Assembly (NCBI GenBank): GCA_012841565.1
Contig: DUUM01000137.1
Span: forward strand, 1 to 64,000
Origin: Candidatus Epulonipiscium sp.
Lineage (GTDB): Bacteria > Bacillota_A > Clostridia > Lachnospirales > Cellulosilyticaceae
Length of the DNA stretch: 64,000 bases
Direction: 5' to 3'
Shown here: positions 25,978 to 34,616 of the stretch, piece by piece
Layout of the letters: every line of letters begins with the position of its first letter
Numbering within the stretch: the stretch's first letter is position 1
The notes under the pieces: model-generated
The model's database searches: none
Seen by the model: the letters and a program-made list of their open reading frames with translations, nothing else
What the model was told of the DNA's origin: nothing
Made by a program: the position numbers and the translations under genes

Positions 25978-26090
25978 AAAAAAAAAGGCTTATATTGAAC
26001 TTTCTTAATATATATGTGTATATATGGTAATATAAGAGACCTTAACAATACTCTTTGTCAAGGTCTCTTATATTACCATAACTAGCCTTT
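25978..26090 (-). other. Structured leader ahead of the CdaR-type gene, with terminator-like end
   Basis: On the minus strand the sequence runs AAAGGCT (26084-26090), a perfect 21-bp hairpin (arms 26060-26080 and 26023-26043, loop 16 nt), an AT-rich bridge and AGCCT followed by nine T (about 25978-25990). The first and last parts pair with each other. The whole can fold as a branched RNA closed by a short stem and ending in a poly-U tract 95 bp before the regulator gene start. It may be a terminator of the upstream unit, an attenuator of the regulator, or a small RNA. Confidence 0.5.
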
Positions 26091-26100
26091 CATTTTCTAT

Positions 26101-26137
26101 GACATAAAAGCCATGCAATATGCATGGCTTTTATGTC
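26101..26137 (-). terminator. Terminator of the sugar-importer ATPase gene
   Basis: A perfect 17-bp stem (arms 26101-26117 and 26121-26137, loop of 3 nt) lies 23 bases after the stop. On the minus strand it contains AAAAGCCATGCA paired with TGCATGGCTTTT, a typical Rho-independent shape with the T-run inside the base of the stem. Confidence 0.75.
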
Positions 26138-26159
26138 AGTTTATCATCTACTAAATTGT

Positions 26160-27278
26160 TTAGTTTGTAATTGTTTGTTCTGTTTCTACATCAAATACAT
26201 GTATTTTGGATTTTTCGATACCGATTACAATATCGTCTCCAGGTCCAGCTTTACATGAAGGGTTAACCCTTGCTGTAATGTTGTTACCTTCACATGTCAT
26301 GTATAAGAATGTTTCTGCACCTAACATCTCTGTTACTTCTACATTAGCTGTTACTGTTGTATATTTATGTGCTTCTACATCTAGTACTGTATCCATGTCA
26401 GCGATATCTTCTGGCCTAATACCCATGATAACATCTTTACCAACATATCCACCCGCAATAAGTTTATCTGCTTTTGCTTTTTCTAAGATAACTTCTGACT
26501 TTCCAAAAGTTAAGTATATGTCTTCACCCTTTTTAGATACTTTAGCTTCTAAGAAGTTCATTTGTGGTGATCCAATAAAACTAGCTACAAATAAGTTGTT
26601 TGGTTCGCCATATAATTTGCCTGGTGAGTCTACTTGCATAATAATACCATCTTTAAGAACAACAATTCTTGTACCTAATGTTAACGCTTCTGTTTGGTCA
26701 TGCGTTACATAGATAAATGTTGTTGCTAGTCTTTGGTGTAATTTTGAAATTTCTGTTCTCATTTGAACACGAAGCTTAGCATCAAGGTTTGATAGTGGCT
26801 CGTCCATTAAGAATACTTTTGGCTCACGCACAATAGCACGTCCCATAGCAACACGTTGTCTTTGTCCACCTGATAATGCTTTTGGTTTACGATCTAAGTT
26901 TTGATCAATATCAAGAATCTTAGCTGCTTCTCGAACACGCTTATCAATTTCTGCTTTTGGTGTTTTACGAAGTTTTAATCCAAATGCCATATTATCGTAT
27001 ACTGTCATATGTGGATACAGCGCATAGTTTTGGAATACCATTGCAATATCTCTATCTTTAGGTGCTACGTCGTTACAAAGTTTATCGCCAATCCAGATCT
27101 CACCTGATGTAATCTCTTCTAATCCTGCAATCATACGAAGAGTTGTAGACTTACCGCACCCTGATGGTCCTACGAAGATAATAAATTCTTTGTCTTCGAT
27201 TTCTAAACTGAAATCTTTTACCGCAACAAATCCATTAGGATATTTTTTATATATATTCTTTAGGTTTAAACCTGCCAT
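26160..27278 (-). CDS. Sugar ABC transporter ATP-binding protein (MsmK/UgpC type), orphan
   Basis: The 372-residue ATPase has Walker A GPSGCGKST, Q-loop VFQNYALYPHMTV, signature LSGGQRQRVAMGRAI and Walker B VFLMDEPLSNLDAK. A C-terminal TOBE/regulatory domain follows (about 245-372, IGSPQMNFLEAKV and IMGIRPEDI). This is the length and order of MsmK/MsmX/UgpC proteins, which energise several carbohydrate importers from a distance. No permease or binding protein is adjacent, so it probably serves importers encoded elsewhere. The gene is alone, with its own terminator. Confidence 0.93.
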   Translation of the reverse strand: MAGLNLKNIYKKYPNGFVAVKDFSLEIEDKEFIIFVGPSGCGKSTTLRMIAGLEEITSGEIWIGDKLCNDVAPKDRDIAMVFQNYALYPHMTVYDNMAFGLKLRKTPKAEIDKRVREAAKILDIDQNLDRKPKALSGGQRQRVAMGRAIVREPKVFLMDEPLSNLDAKLRVQMRTEISKLHQRLATTFIYVTHDQTEALTLGTRIVVLKDGIIMQVDSPGKLYGEPNNLFVASFIGSPQMNFLEAKVSKKGEDIYLTFGKSEVILEKAKADKLIAGGYVGKDVIMGIRPEDIADMDTVLDVEAHKYTTVTANVEVTEMLGAETFLYMTCEGNNITARVNPSCKAGPGDDIVIGIEKSKIHVFDVETEQTITN

Positions 27279-27502
27279 AATATTTCCCCCTTGTATAAGT
27301 TAATTGTTTTAGAATGTCTCATAGATTTAATATACTACACTCCCGTTTTTAAAACTACCCACTTTTTACATAAAGTATTTTAATCAGATTTAGCTATAAC
27401 TTACAAATCAAGTTCCATTTTATTACAAACCACTCATTTTGCCCTTTATATTGTTTACTTCCTTTACATATCAGACATATTAAATAGTTTTTATAGGCAT
27501 GT

Positions 27503-28240
27503 TTATTGCCCTTTAATACGCATCAATATAACCTTAAATCCAAATATAGGTAGATTAATCATTCTTTTAGCTCTTTTAGGATTTGTAATTAACCTATAAA
27601 ACCATTCAAGTCCTAACTTTTGATATATTTCAGGCGCTCGCTTAACAGTTCCAGCCATTACATCGAGACTGCCACCCACACCTACACCTACCTTGATGCC
27701 TAGTTCCTTTATATGTTCATCTATCCATATTTCTTGCCTAGGCGCCCCAAGGCCTGCCATTAAAAGATCAACTTCTAATTCTTTAATCTCCTTAATGATA
27801 CCTAGCTCGTCTTCCTTCGTAAAGTACCCATCCCTTGCGCCTACTATCTTAATACCTGGGTATTTTTCCCTCATGTTTTGAGCTGCCGCTTCTGCTACAC
27901 CTGGTTTACTACCTAAAAAGTATATTTTAACATCTTTGTCCTTAATTTTACCCAAAACGTGTTGCATAAGATCAAAACCACCTACTCGTTCTGGTAGTCT
28001 TTTCACTTTTAGTATTCTAGAAGCAATAACCACACCAATGCCATCTGCTACGACTAAATCAGCTTGTTTTAGGATTCTCATAAGTTCTGCGTCTTCTTGT
28101 GCTTCCATAATAATCTCTGGATTCGGTGTAAAAACTGTGTGTTGTCCTTTACCCAATAAATATCCTACTACCTTATCAGATGCTTCTTCCATTGTTACCT
28201 TGTTAATGGGAACATTCATAATAAGTACTTTTTCATCCAT
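27503..28240 (-). CDS. tagA: WecG/TagA/CpsF-family glycosyltransferase
   Basis: The 245-residue protein has the whole family signature: TPNPEIIMEAQED, LVVADGIGVV, YFLGSKPGVAEAAAQNM and LLMAGLGAPRQEIWI, followed by GGSLDVMAGTVKRAP and LGLEWFYRLITNPKR. TagA adds N-acetylmannosamine to lipid-linked GlcNAc, the first committed step of wall teichoic acid linkage units. The related WecG acts in common antigen. Here it lies 16 bp downstream of csaB, so it likely builds the linkage unit of a wall polysaccharide. The AGGAGG site gives a clear ATG. Confidence 0.93.
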   Translation of the reverse strand: MDEKVLIMNVPINKVTMEEASDKVVGYLLGKGQHTVFTPNPEIIMEAQEDAELMRILKQADLVVADGIGVVIASRILKVKRLPERVGGFDLMQHVLGKIKDKDVKIYFLGSKPGVAEAAAQNMREKYPGIKIVGARDGYFTKEDELGIIKEIKELEVDLLMAGLGAPRQEIWIDEHIKELGIKVGVGVGGSLDVMAGTVKRAPEIYQKLGLEWFYRLITNPKRAKRMINLPIFGFKVILMRIKGQ

Positions 28241-28255
28241 TGTAATCCTCCTAAA

Positions 28256-29353
28256 TTAGGTAAGTATTTGATTAATTCGTTTTGCTGGTTCATACACCTT
28301 GTCTATCAGTAACTCTCTTTTATATAGTATATTCCCTTTTTCTTTTTCCATGTTAACAATTTGAGTCAAAACTCTATTTGCAACATCTTTTGGGTCAAAG
28401 GTCTCAACATCAAAGCAATCTTTATGGTCAATAGCCTCCATAAAATCTTTCACTTTTGGATCATAAGATAGTCCTACTACAGGTACCCCTTGAGCTGCAG
28501 CCATAATAAGAGCATGGAGCCTCATTCCAATAACCAGATCCATTTGCCCTGTTAACGCAAAAACTTCTTGAACATCTAGATGATCTATTATTTTATAAAG
28601 AGATATGTCTGGAAAGTCTATAGCCTTTAAAAACGCACTATCTTCCGGCTGTTGCATGGGTATAAAAAACACGTCTAAGCCTTCTGACTCTAATATTTCA
28701 CATAGTATACGCATCTTATCTATGAGTTTATGATCATTTTTCCATGAGCGCAAATAGATACCCATACGTAACTTTCCCTTACTATAACTTTCAATATGAT
28801 TTTTCATCTTAACAACTGCTTCTTTATTTGCTTCCATCCCAAGAACCGGGTCAGCTACAACGGTTATTGGTGATTTTGTAACACCTATATCTAATAAAGC
28901 TTTTTTAGAATTATTATCTCTTACAAAAATATAATTAATCTTATTTAAGACCTTTTTTATTAGGTATTTATTAAAGCTTTTATTGACCGGGCCATATCCT
29001 TGTGAATAAAATACAACTTCTTTTTTATGCCACTGTGCCATTTTAATAATTAGGAGATAATAAGGAACAGTTTTATTACTAGTTACATCTTGAAGCAAGC
29101 TTCCACCACCACTAATCAGTAGGTCGCTGTTTTTAACCGTTTTGTATACTTCTTTTATATCCCAACGATCGATTGCTCTCACGCCATACAATTGGCTTGT
29201 CTTTTCAGGCTGATTAGAGAGCACCGTAACCTCTAACGTGATTTCCTTACATTCCTGCTCTAAGGCACGTAGAATAGCATACAGAACTGCCTCATCACCT
29301 GTATTATCAAACCCATAATATCCCGATATAACGACTCGTTTTTTAGTTGCCAC
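28256..29353 (-). CDS. csaB: Polysaccharide pyruvyl transferase CsaB
   Basis: The protein has 365 residues with a GTG start (AAGGTGG 7 bases upstream). Motifs of the CsaB family are readable: ISGYYGFDNTGDEAVLYAIL, LLISGGGSLLQD, FYSQGYGPVN, MRLHALIMAAAQGVPVVGL and SYDPKVKDFM. CsaB adds pyruvate ketals to the secondary wall polysaccharide, which then holds SLH-domain S-layer proteins on the cell. Its presence suggests that this organism displays SLH-anchored proteins. It is followed by tagA and preceded, after a hairpin, by a secreted protein gene. Confidence 0.93.
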   Translation of the reverse strand: MATKKRVVISGYYGFDNTGDEAVLYAILRALEQECKEITLEVTVLSNQPEKTSQLYGVRAIDRWDIKEVYKTVKNSDLLISGGGSLLQDVTSNKTVPYYLLIIKMAQWHKKEVVFYSQGYGPVNKSFNKYLIKKVLNKINYIFVRDNNSKKALLDIGVTKSPITVVADPVLGMEANKEAVVKMKNHIESYSKGKLRMGIYLRSWKNDHKLIDKMRILCEILESEGLDVFFIPMQQPEDSAFLKAIDFPDISLYKIIDHLDVQEVFALTGQMDLVIGMRLHALIMAAAQGVPVVGLSYDPKVKDFMEAIDHKDCFDVETFDPKDVANRVLTQIVNMEKEKGNILYKRELLIDKVYEPAKRINQILT

Positions 29354-29403
29354 GTCTTAGCCACCTTTTAAAAAATATTGGTTCACATCCTACCTCTATG
29401 AAA

Positions 29404-29443
29404 TAATTCCCTGGGTAAGTTCGACTTATTTCCCAGGGAATTA
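29404..29443 (-). terminator. Hairpin/probable terminator after the secreted-protein gene
   Basis: Arms TAATTCCCTGGG and CCCAGGGAATTA (12 bp, 16-nt loop). On the minus strand the stem is followed by TTTCATAG, with only a short T-run. It may reduce rather than stop read-through into csaB. Confidence 0.55.
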
Positions 29444-29459
29444 TAATTGTTCGACAATT

Positions 29460-30020
29460 CTATTCTACAGTGTATCCGCCTCTAACCATGAAAGTTGCTT
29501 GTTTCGTTACAAGAACGCCCCTTCCATCCTCTCTTGGTATAATCATAAGATGATATTTGGGTACAAAGCCTGATGTTATGTCTATACCTTCCGTCATATC
29601 TTGCAGACCACCGTTGTCAGATATAATAGCTGTCCCTTCACCTGAGCGCAATATTATTTCTGATCCCTGCTTTCCAATTAACCTTTGGCCAGGGCTTACA
29701 TCTACCACTTCATACCTGCTACTCTCGGCATTCCCCATTTTCCCTACATCACTTTTTAACCTGTTAAGTTCATTATTAAGTAGCCCAATCATCTCTTCTT
29801 GAGCCTTAACTCTTTCATTTGTGATATCACTGGTACTTCCACCGGCAGTGCCGTTAAGCTGAATATCTCTAATCAACTTATCTACATATCCTTTTGTTAC
29901 AACAGGATCTTCGCTACTTCCAGGTTGTAATTCTCCAGCGCTGAGGGGGCCTATGTTTGATATTCCTATCATTATTGTAACTGCCAGAACAAAAAGTGTT
30001 GCCGTTATTTTCTTATTCAT
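29460..30020 (-). CDS. Secreted protein of unknown function in wall-polymer locus
   Basis: The 186-residue product has a signal peptide (about 1-29, cut near PLSAGE). A coiled-coil stretch (about 68-95) and a C-terminal beta-rich domain (about 103-186) follow. That domain has VSPGQRLIGKQGSEIILRSG, a GLQDMTEGIDI segment and HLMIIPREDGRGV. I recall similar proteins in Clostridia next to wall-polymer genes but cannot assign a function. An AGGAGG site precedes the ATG. It starts 31 bp downstream of a phosphodiester glycosidase gene, probably in the same transcript. Confidence 0.6.
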   Translation of the reverse strand: MNKKITATLFVLAVTIMIGISNIGPLSAGELQPGSSEDPVVTKGYVDKLIRDIQLNGTAGGSTSDITNERVKAQEEMIGLLNNELNRLKSDVGKMGNAESSRYEVVDVSPGQRLIGKQGSEIILRSGEGTAIISDNGGLQDMTEGIDITSGFVPKYHLMIIPREDGRGVLVTKQATFMVRGGYTVE

Positions 30021-30050
30021 TATTGCCTCCTAGTTCTTATTATGTTAACC

Positions 30051-32924
30051 CTATAATACTGGCTCTATAGAATAACTCATATCTTTACCATTTATTCTAA
30101 ATCTTATTTTTTTCACACTATTATTATTGTCATCTATTGTCATTAATCCATTGGTATATATATATCTGATGCCATCCCTAATATAGACATCGGTATCATA
30201 TCCGCCTGCAATTGCTACAACTATGTTTTTACCTGTTTTTTCCCTGCATTCTTTAATGACATCGTGAAATAACATTCCTTCTCTACTATCTGTAAAGCCT
30301 GTTTCTGAAAAAGGATCCTTATTTAAAGTAATAATGATATGATCACTCTTAGAGTTTTCTAATGCATTTTTAAACCCTGTCCATTGTGATGCATCTGTCT
30401 TAACAAGACCTCCAGAACTAGTACCAATATGAATCACCTGGGTATTTTCATATGTGTACGTATTAAGCTTGTTTTCCCAAGTTGTATTTGGGCCTATTAA
30501 GGATTTTATAGCAGAATCTGTACTACCTGTAAGGATTGTGAACTTTGAATTCTTTTGCATACTGTTGACAATCTTAGTTCTAGTATTATTATCTAGCCAA
30601 TAAGTGTTTATACTAGTACTCCCAAAAAGAGTAAATTCATAGGCTCCCTTATTTGCTTCTGTACTTGCTTTTTTGTGCATGGGATCAAATTTTTCATGGG
30701 CTTTTAAATAACTTGCATCCTTATCTCTTGTCCCATATGTCACCGAAATATGATCAACATATAAACTGCTTGTTCTCTCCACTGTATTATTTGTTGTGAT
30801 TGTATACATACGTCCTAGGTTTACAGCTGTTGTTATACTATTAGGCACTGGAAATGATAAGTACTTCCAACCTTTAAAGTTAATTTCTCCTACTTGTATA
30901 GCTGTCTTTTTACCATTTGAATCCGCTAGTTCTATTTTAAACATGTCGCCTTGAGCATTCCCATAGACCCACATTCCAATAGACTGTACTGTTGTGTCAA
31001 TTTTAATGGGTGATGACAATTTCATATAGGCTACTTGCTTGTTAGGTGTTTTAGCTAAGCTGTATATAAACTTAAGAGATGATTCTCCGTGATATTTAAG
31101 GTCTTTAGATCGTTCTACCCGTCCTGTAACGCTAGCTGAGTTGCTACCATCCCATATCCCTGGGGTTTCAGTATCTAATGAGTCAACTGCTACTGTTCTG
31201 GGCCCTATTACTGCCGAAATCTTGGTTTTAACAGTTGGTGCATTTTTTAAAGAAGCATTAATAATAACTTGGCCGTTTTTTACACCTGTTATCTTACCTT
31301 GACTCACACTAGCGGCGCCTGAACTTACTTCCCAAGTTATTTGATCATGGGCAATTGGCGCTCTATATCCTGCAGCATCTATTCCAAATATAGACATATT
31401 GGTACTTTCTCCAACCTTTATAACTGATATCGCTGGTGTAATGTGAATCCCTATAGGATTTGTTGATACCGTAACAGGTTTAGCAACCTCAACACTTCCT
31501 ACTGTTGCAATAACAAGTCCACTACCTGATGAACTCGGATAGAAACTATTATTTTTCCATTCCCCTTGTACCCCTTCACTACTCCAACTCAGTTGCTCTT
31601 TTGGAATGGATACTGGGTTGTTGTTCTCATCGACCCCTTTAATCGTATATGAAATAGGTGTCCCTATAAAGGTACGATCATATGTAGATGAAATAATAAT
31701 TTTAGATAATTGTCCTGGGCTGGATGTACTGAATACCCCAACGCCATTGGTAACCTTTCTTTGAGATCCTCCTGAAGGGTTGTTTTTGACATCTACCTTA
31801 GAACTTCCTTCTTCTCTAGATACAAAAGTAGTTGATCCTCCGCCATCTAAATGCATAGCATTATATATGCCATATGACTTTAAAATAGGAACTAATTCAT
31901 TATGGGTTGCACCTATGCTGTCCCCCCTACCATCAATCGTAACTAAAAATAACGTCTTTCCATCCTGTGATGACCCTATAACAGTCCTTGGTTCTCTACT
32001 CGCCGGTGATACTTTATGAGATGCTCCTGTATAAGCCGCACCATCTTTCATTATAAGTCCACCACCACCAATTCCTGCCTCTACTTCCTCTATTTCTTTT
32101 TGGAACTGGCTACCCAGACTAAGTTTAGATTTAAAAACAATCTCTCTTCCTACGCTAAATGATCCTTCCCTTGACATAAAACCAGCTACATCCATTATAA
32201 GGACATATCCATCCTGGGGTATATTAGCTACTTGGCCCGGTTCTATTATGTTTGTAATAACACTATTTTCTACAACTACTTTATATAACGGTTTATCAGC
32301 CGATTCCAACGGCGCGGTTGTAGGCCCATAGTTTCTATCTAAATAAACGGGTGTTCCTAGATTTCCTGTTGGTTTATTAACGGATGAAATAGTTGCTAAA
32401 ATAATGCCCGTCATAGGATCCTGAATGGTTAAATCAACGCTAAAATAGCCTAGCAACAGACTTTTATCTGTCCCAATAAGCATGGTTCCCATATCCTTAC
32501 TAGCCCCTAGCCCAACGATCTTATCATTATAAGCATGATTAATCTTTCCATCTTCCACTACTAGCCCGAAGCTAGGTGCTATTTGTTTTCCCATGTCAAA
32601 AAAGTCTGCATTAACCCCCGCTACTGCTCCTGCTGCTTCAACTAAAGATAAAACTGTTTGTTTTTCTCCTATATTCGAACTCTCTATGGGACGCACTTGT
32701 ATATTAGGATCCTCAAGATCAACCTTTAGGATATGTAAATCCTGCCACCCCTTAGATGTTAATCGTGAATCCGTAATATATGTTGCACCTTTTGTTATTG
32801 TTTGAGCATTTTGTGTTTGGTGTAAAACTTCTGGGCTTGTTGCATAAAGACTGCTTATGCTAAATAAAATTGCCGCAAAAATACCCGTGCTCATGGACTT
32901 TCTTAGTTTTTGTGTGAGTTTCAC
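30051..32924 (-). CDS. Secreted phosphodiester glycosidase-family protein (NAGPA domain)
   Basis: A GTG start at 32924 is proposed because AAGGAGG lies 8 bases before it. The 957-residue product has a signal peptide. A phosphodiester glycosidase domain (about 60-395) follows, with GVNADFFDM, PSFGLVVEDGKI, REPRTVIGSSQDGKTLFLV, TIDGRG and MHLDGGGSTTF readable. Then come Ig-like domains (about 405-590), a carbohydrate-binding-like region (about 590-740) and a C-terminal part resembling a degenerate metallophosphoesterase fold. These enzymes cleave sugar phosphodiesters in wall polymers such as teichoic acids. Its position between LCP and csaB genes fits wall-polymer trimming. Confidence 0.85.
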   Translation of the reverse strand: MKLTQKLRKSMSTGIFAAILFSISSLYATSPEVLHQTQNAQTITKGATYITDSRLTSKGWQDLHILKVDLEDPNIQVRPIESSNIGEKQTVLSLVEAAGAVAGVNADFFDMGKQIAPSFGLVVEDGKINHAYNDKIVGLGASKDMGTMLIGTDKSLLLGYFSVDLTIQDPMTGIILATISSVNKPTGNLGTPVYLDRNYGPTTAPLESADKPLYKVVVENSVITNIIEPGQVANIPQDGYVLIMDVAGFMSREGSFSVGREIVFKSKLSLGSQFQKEIEEVEAGIGGGGLIMKDGAAYTGASHKVSPASREPRTVIGSSQDGKTLFLVTIDGRGDSIGATHNELVPILKSYGIYNAMHLDGGGSTTFVSREEGSSKVDVKNNPSGGSQRKVTNGVGVFSTSSPGQLSKIIISSTYDRTFIGTPISYTIKGVDENNNPVSIPKEQLSWSSEGVQGEWKNNSFYPSSSGSGLVIATVGSVEVAKPVTVSTNPIGIHITPAISVIKVGESTNMSIFGIDAAGYRAPIAHDQITWEVSSGAASVSQGKITGVKNGQVIINASLKNAPTVKTKISAVIGPRTVAVDSLDTETPGIWDGSNSASVTGRVERSKDLKYHGESSLKFIYSLAKTPNKQVAYMKLSSPIKIDTTVQSIGMWVYGNAQGDMFKIELADSNGKKTAIQVGEINFKGWKYLSFPVPNSITTAVNLGRMYTITTNNTVERTSSLYVDHISVTYGTRDKDASYLKAHEKFDPMHKKASTEANKGAYEFTLFGSTSINTYWLDNNTRTKIVNSMQKNSKFTILTGSTDSAIKSLIGPNTTWENKLNTYTYENTQVIHIGTSSGGLVKTDASQWTGFKNALENSKSDHIIITLNKDPFSETGFTDSREGMLFHDVIKECREKTGKNIVVAIAGGYDTDVYIRDGIRYIYTNGLMTIDDNNNSVKKIRFRINGKDMSYSIEPVL

Positions 32925-32937
32925 TTGTACTTCCTCC

Positions 32938-34260
32938 TTAAATCCCTTTAGTTCCAATTACAATTTGGATATCTACTCCCTTTTTTATAGAGCTATCCAT
33001 TGTTATTGTGCAGTTATCAAAATATCTTTTAAACTGCTCTGCTTGTGATGTATCTCTAGCGAAGATTGTTACCTCTTCTATATCTTCACCTGTATAATTT
33101 GCTACCCTTACAACCTCGTAGCCATCTTTTCCTATAACCTCTTTCAACTTAGCTGCTGTACCTGCCGGTGCCCCACCATTTAGAATTTCTATTTGCACCG
33201 TTTTATCTACTATTTCTTTTTGACCTAATTGTTCACCTTCTATTACTGGTTTTTTATAAAATATATCTTGGACAAAACTGTCCATCTCATTCATCTCTGG
33301 GAAAAAATACGATACAGATCCTTGATAACGTCCTTCTCCTGGTATAGTATAAAAATTAATAGCATTAGTGTCAAAATTAGTAGCATACCCATAGTATTTT
33401 GGTAAATCCAATATATTAATATCTGTTTTAACATGTTGAAACATGGCGGGAATCATTTTAGGGAGATTAGGTATGTTTTCCTTGCTAAGAAGCTGCTGGG
33501 CAAACGCTTTAAGGAATATATGCTGGGTTTCAATACGCCCAGTATCTCCATCTCTATATCCAGATCCATCTTTACCTTTCCTAAACCTTACTAATCCCTC
33601 AGCATTTGCACCGTCTAAAAGTTGAATCCCTGGTTGAAGATCAATGTGCAGTTTTTGACTATTATCATCATATCTCATTCGTCTTGGCACATCGACTGTC
33701 ACGCCTCCCATTTGATCTACGATTTTACGAAAGGCATCTATTTCTACTGTCACATAATTATCAATTTTAATTCCCAAGGTTCTCTCTATTTGTTTTACTG
33801 TAAATTCATTAATATTCTTAATCCCTGCATAAGCCGTCATTTCGTTTATTTTCATCGTTTTTGGCGTGCCTCTATTAATTTTGCGCATCTTTTCTAGTTC
33901 CGTATCTGAGAGTTTAACAATTGTATCCCTCGGTACCGATACTAAATCTGCTGAGTTTGTCTCACCATCAAAATGAACAACAAACATAATATCTGTCCTA
34001 TATCCTTCTATATCTACACCAAATACTGCCACATTCGTTTTTAATTTTTCTTCTTTCTCTTCTGTATTCTTCTTTTCTCCCGCTGATAGTTTTGGAAAAC
34101 CATCAAACATATTGCCATCTTTACTTAAATGCTGGTATGTAGCCAATCCTCCTAAAACCACACCTGTGCCAATGACAAATGTAGATAGCATGATTGTTAT
34201 AAATCGGCGGATAAGGCGCTTTCTTGCTCCCTTTTTTAACTTTGGTTTTCTTGAACTCAT
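32938..34260 (-). CDS. LytR-CpsA-Psr (LCP) family wall-polymer ligase
   Basis: The ATG at 34260 has AGGAG 8 bases upstream. The GTG three codons earlier is too close to it. The 440-residue product has a basic cytosolic start, one membrane segment (about 25-45) and an LCP domain (about 75-270). That domain contains VFGVDIEGYRTDIMFVVHFD, SVPRDTIVKL and LVRFRKGKDGSGYRDGDTGR, with the conserved Arg/Asp residues of the family. A C-terminal LytR_C domain (about 335-435) follows. LCP enzymes move polysaccharide or teichoic acid from its lipid carrier to peptidoglycan. It is the first gene of the wall-polymer operon. Confidence 0.94.
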   Translation of the reverse strand: MSSRKPKLKKGARKRLIRRFITIMLSTFVIGTGVVLGGLATYQHLSKDGNMFDGFPKLSAGEKKNTEEKEEKLKTNVAVFGVDIEGYRTDIMFVVHFDGETNSADLVSVPRDTIVKLSDTELEKMRKINRGTPKTMKINEMTAYAGIKNINEFTVKQIERTLGIKIDNYVTVEIDAFRKIVDQMGGVTVDVPRRMRYDDNSQKLHIDLQPGIQLLDGANAEGLVRFRKGKDGSGYRDGDTGRIETQHIFLKAFAQQLLSKENIPNLPKMIPAMFQHVKTDINILDLPKYYGYATNFDTNAINFYTIPGEGRYQGSVSYFFPEMNEMDSFVQDIFYKKPVIEGEQLGQKEIVDKTVQIEILNGGAPAGTAAKLKEVIGKDGYEVVRVANYTGEDIEEVTIFARDTSQAEQFKRYFDNCTITMDSSIKKGVDIQIVIGTKGI

Positions 34261-34474
34261 TTTTTTCACTCCTACGGATCATCAATTTGTTAGATTGAGA
34301 AGTGCCATGTTTGTTAGACACTAACCTCTCTCATTTAGTTCCTTTTAATTTTGCTTTAGATGTGATATTAATTTTATGTAGTCTAGGCAACCTATTTCTT
34401 TATATAAGATACCACTATTTATAATACCATAACCTGTTCTTAAAAGAAAGGGTTCTAATTATTACAATTTCTAA

Positions 34475-34503
34475 TTTGTTAAGTCCCCCTACTCAGTGTA
34501 TAC
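34475..34503 (+). promoter_or_regulatory. Sigma-A-type promoter of the SDR gene
   Basis: TTGTTA (34475-34480), a 17-bp spacer and TATACT (34498-34503) precede a strong AGGAGGAAT site by about 20 bp. The transcript would begin just upstream of the 25-codon leader ORF. Confidence 0.6.
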
Positions 34504-34538
34504 TATAAGTAATATAACTTTACAGGAGGAATTTAACG

Positions 34539-34616
34539 ATGAAAATTGGTTCTCATAAAACTAATTGCTATGGGGAAGAAATCCCCTATTTAAGAGGTAT
34601 GTCCCATGAACTTTAA
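34539..34616 (+). CDS. Possible 25-codon leader peptide upstream of SDR gene
   Basis: The ATG at 34539 follows AGGAGGAATTTAACG, the best ribosome site in this area. The ORF ends TAA at 34614-34616, overlapping the SDR start by 11 bases. The peptide begins MKIGSHKTNCYGEE and ends RGMSHEL. It contains one Cys and no membrane segment. A short repeat GGGG...CCCC (within 34571-34585) spans its middle. The SDR gene has only a weaker AAGAGGT site inside this ORF, so its translation may depend on the leader being read. No family is recognised. Confidence 0.45.
   Translation: MKIGSHKTNCYGEEIPYLRGMSHEL

Noticed and set aside
26206..26712. 168-codon plus-strand ORF
   Set aside because: It is antisense to the MsmK/UgpC-type ATPase, with no ribosome site of its own.
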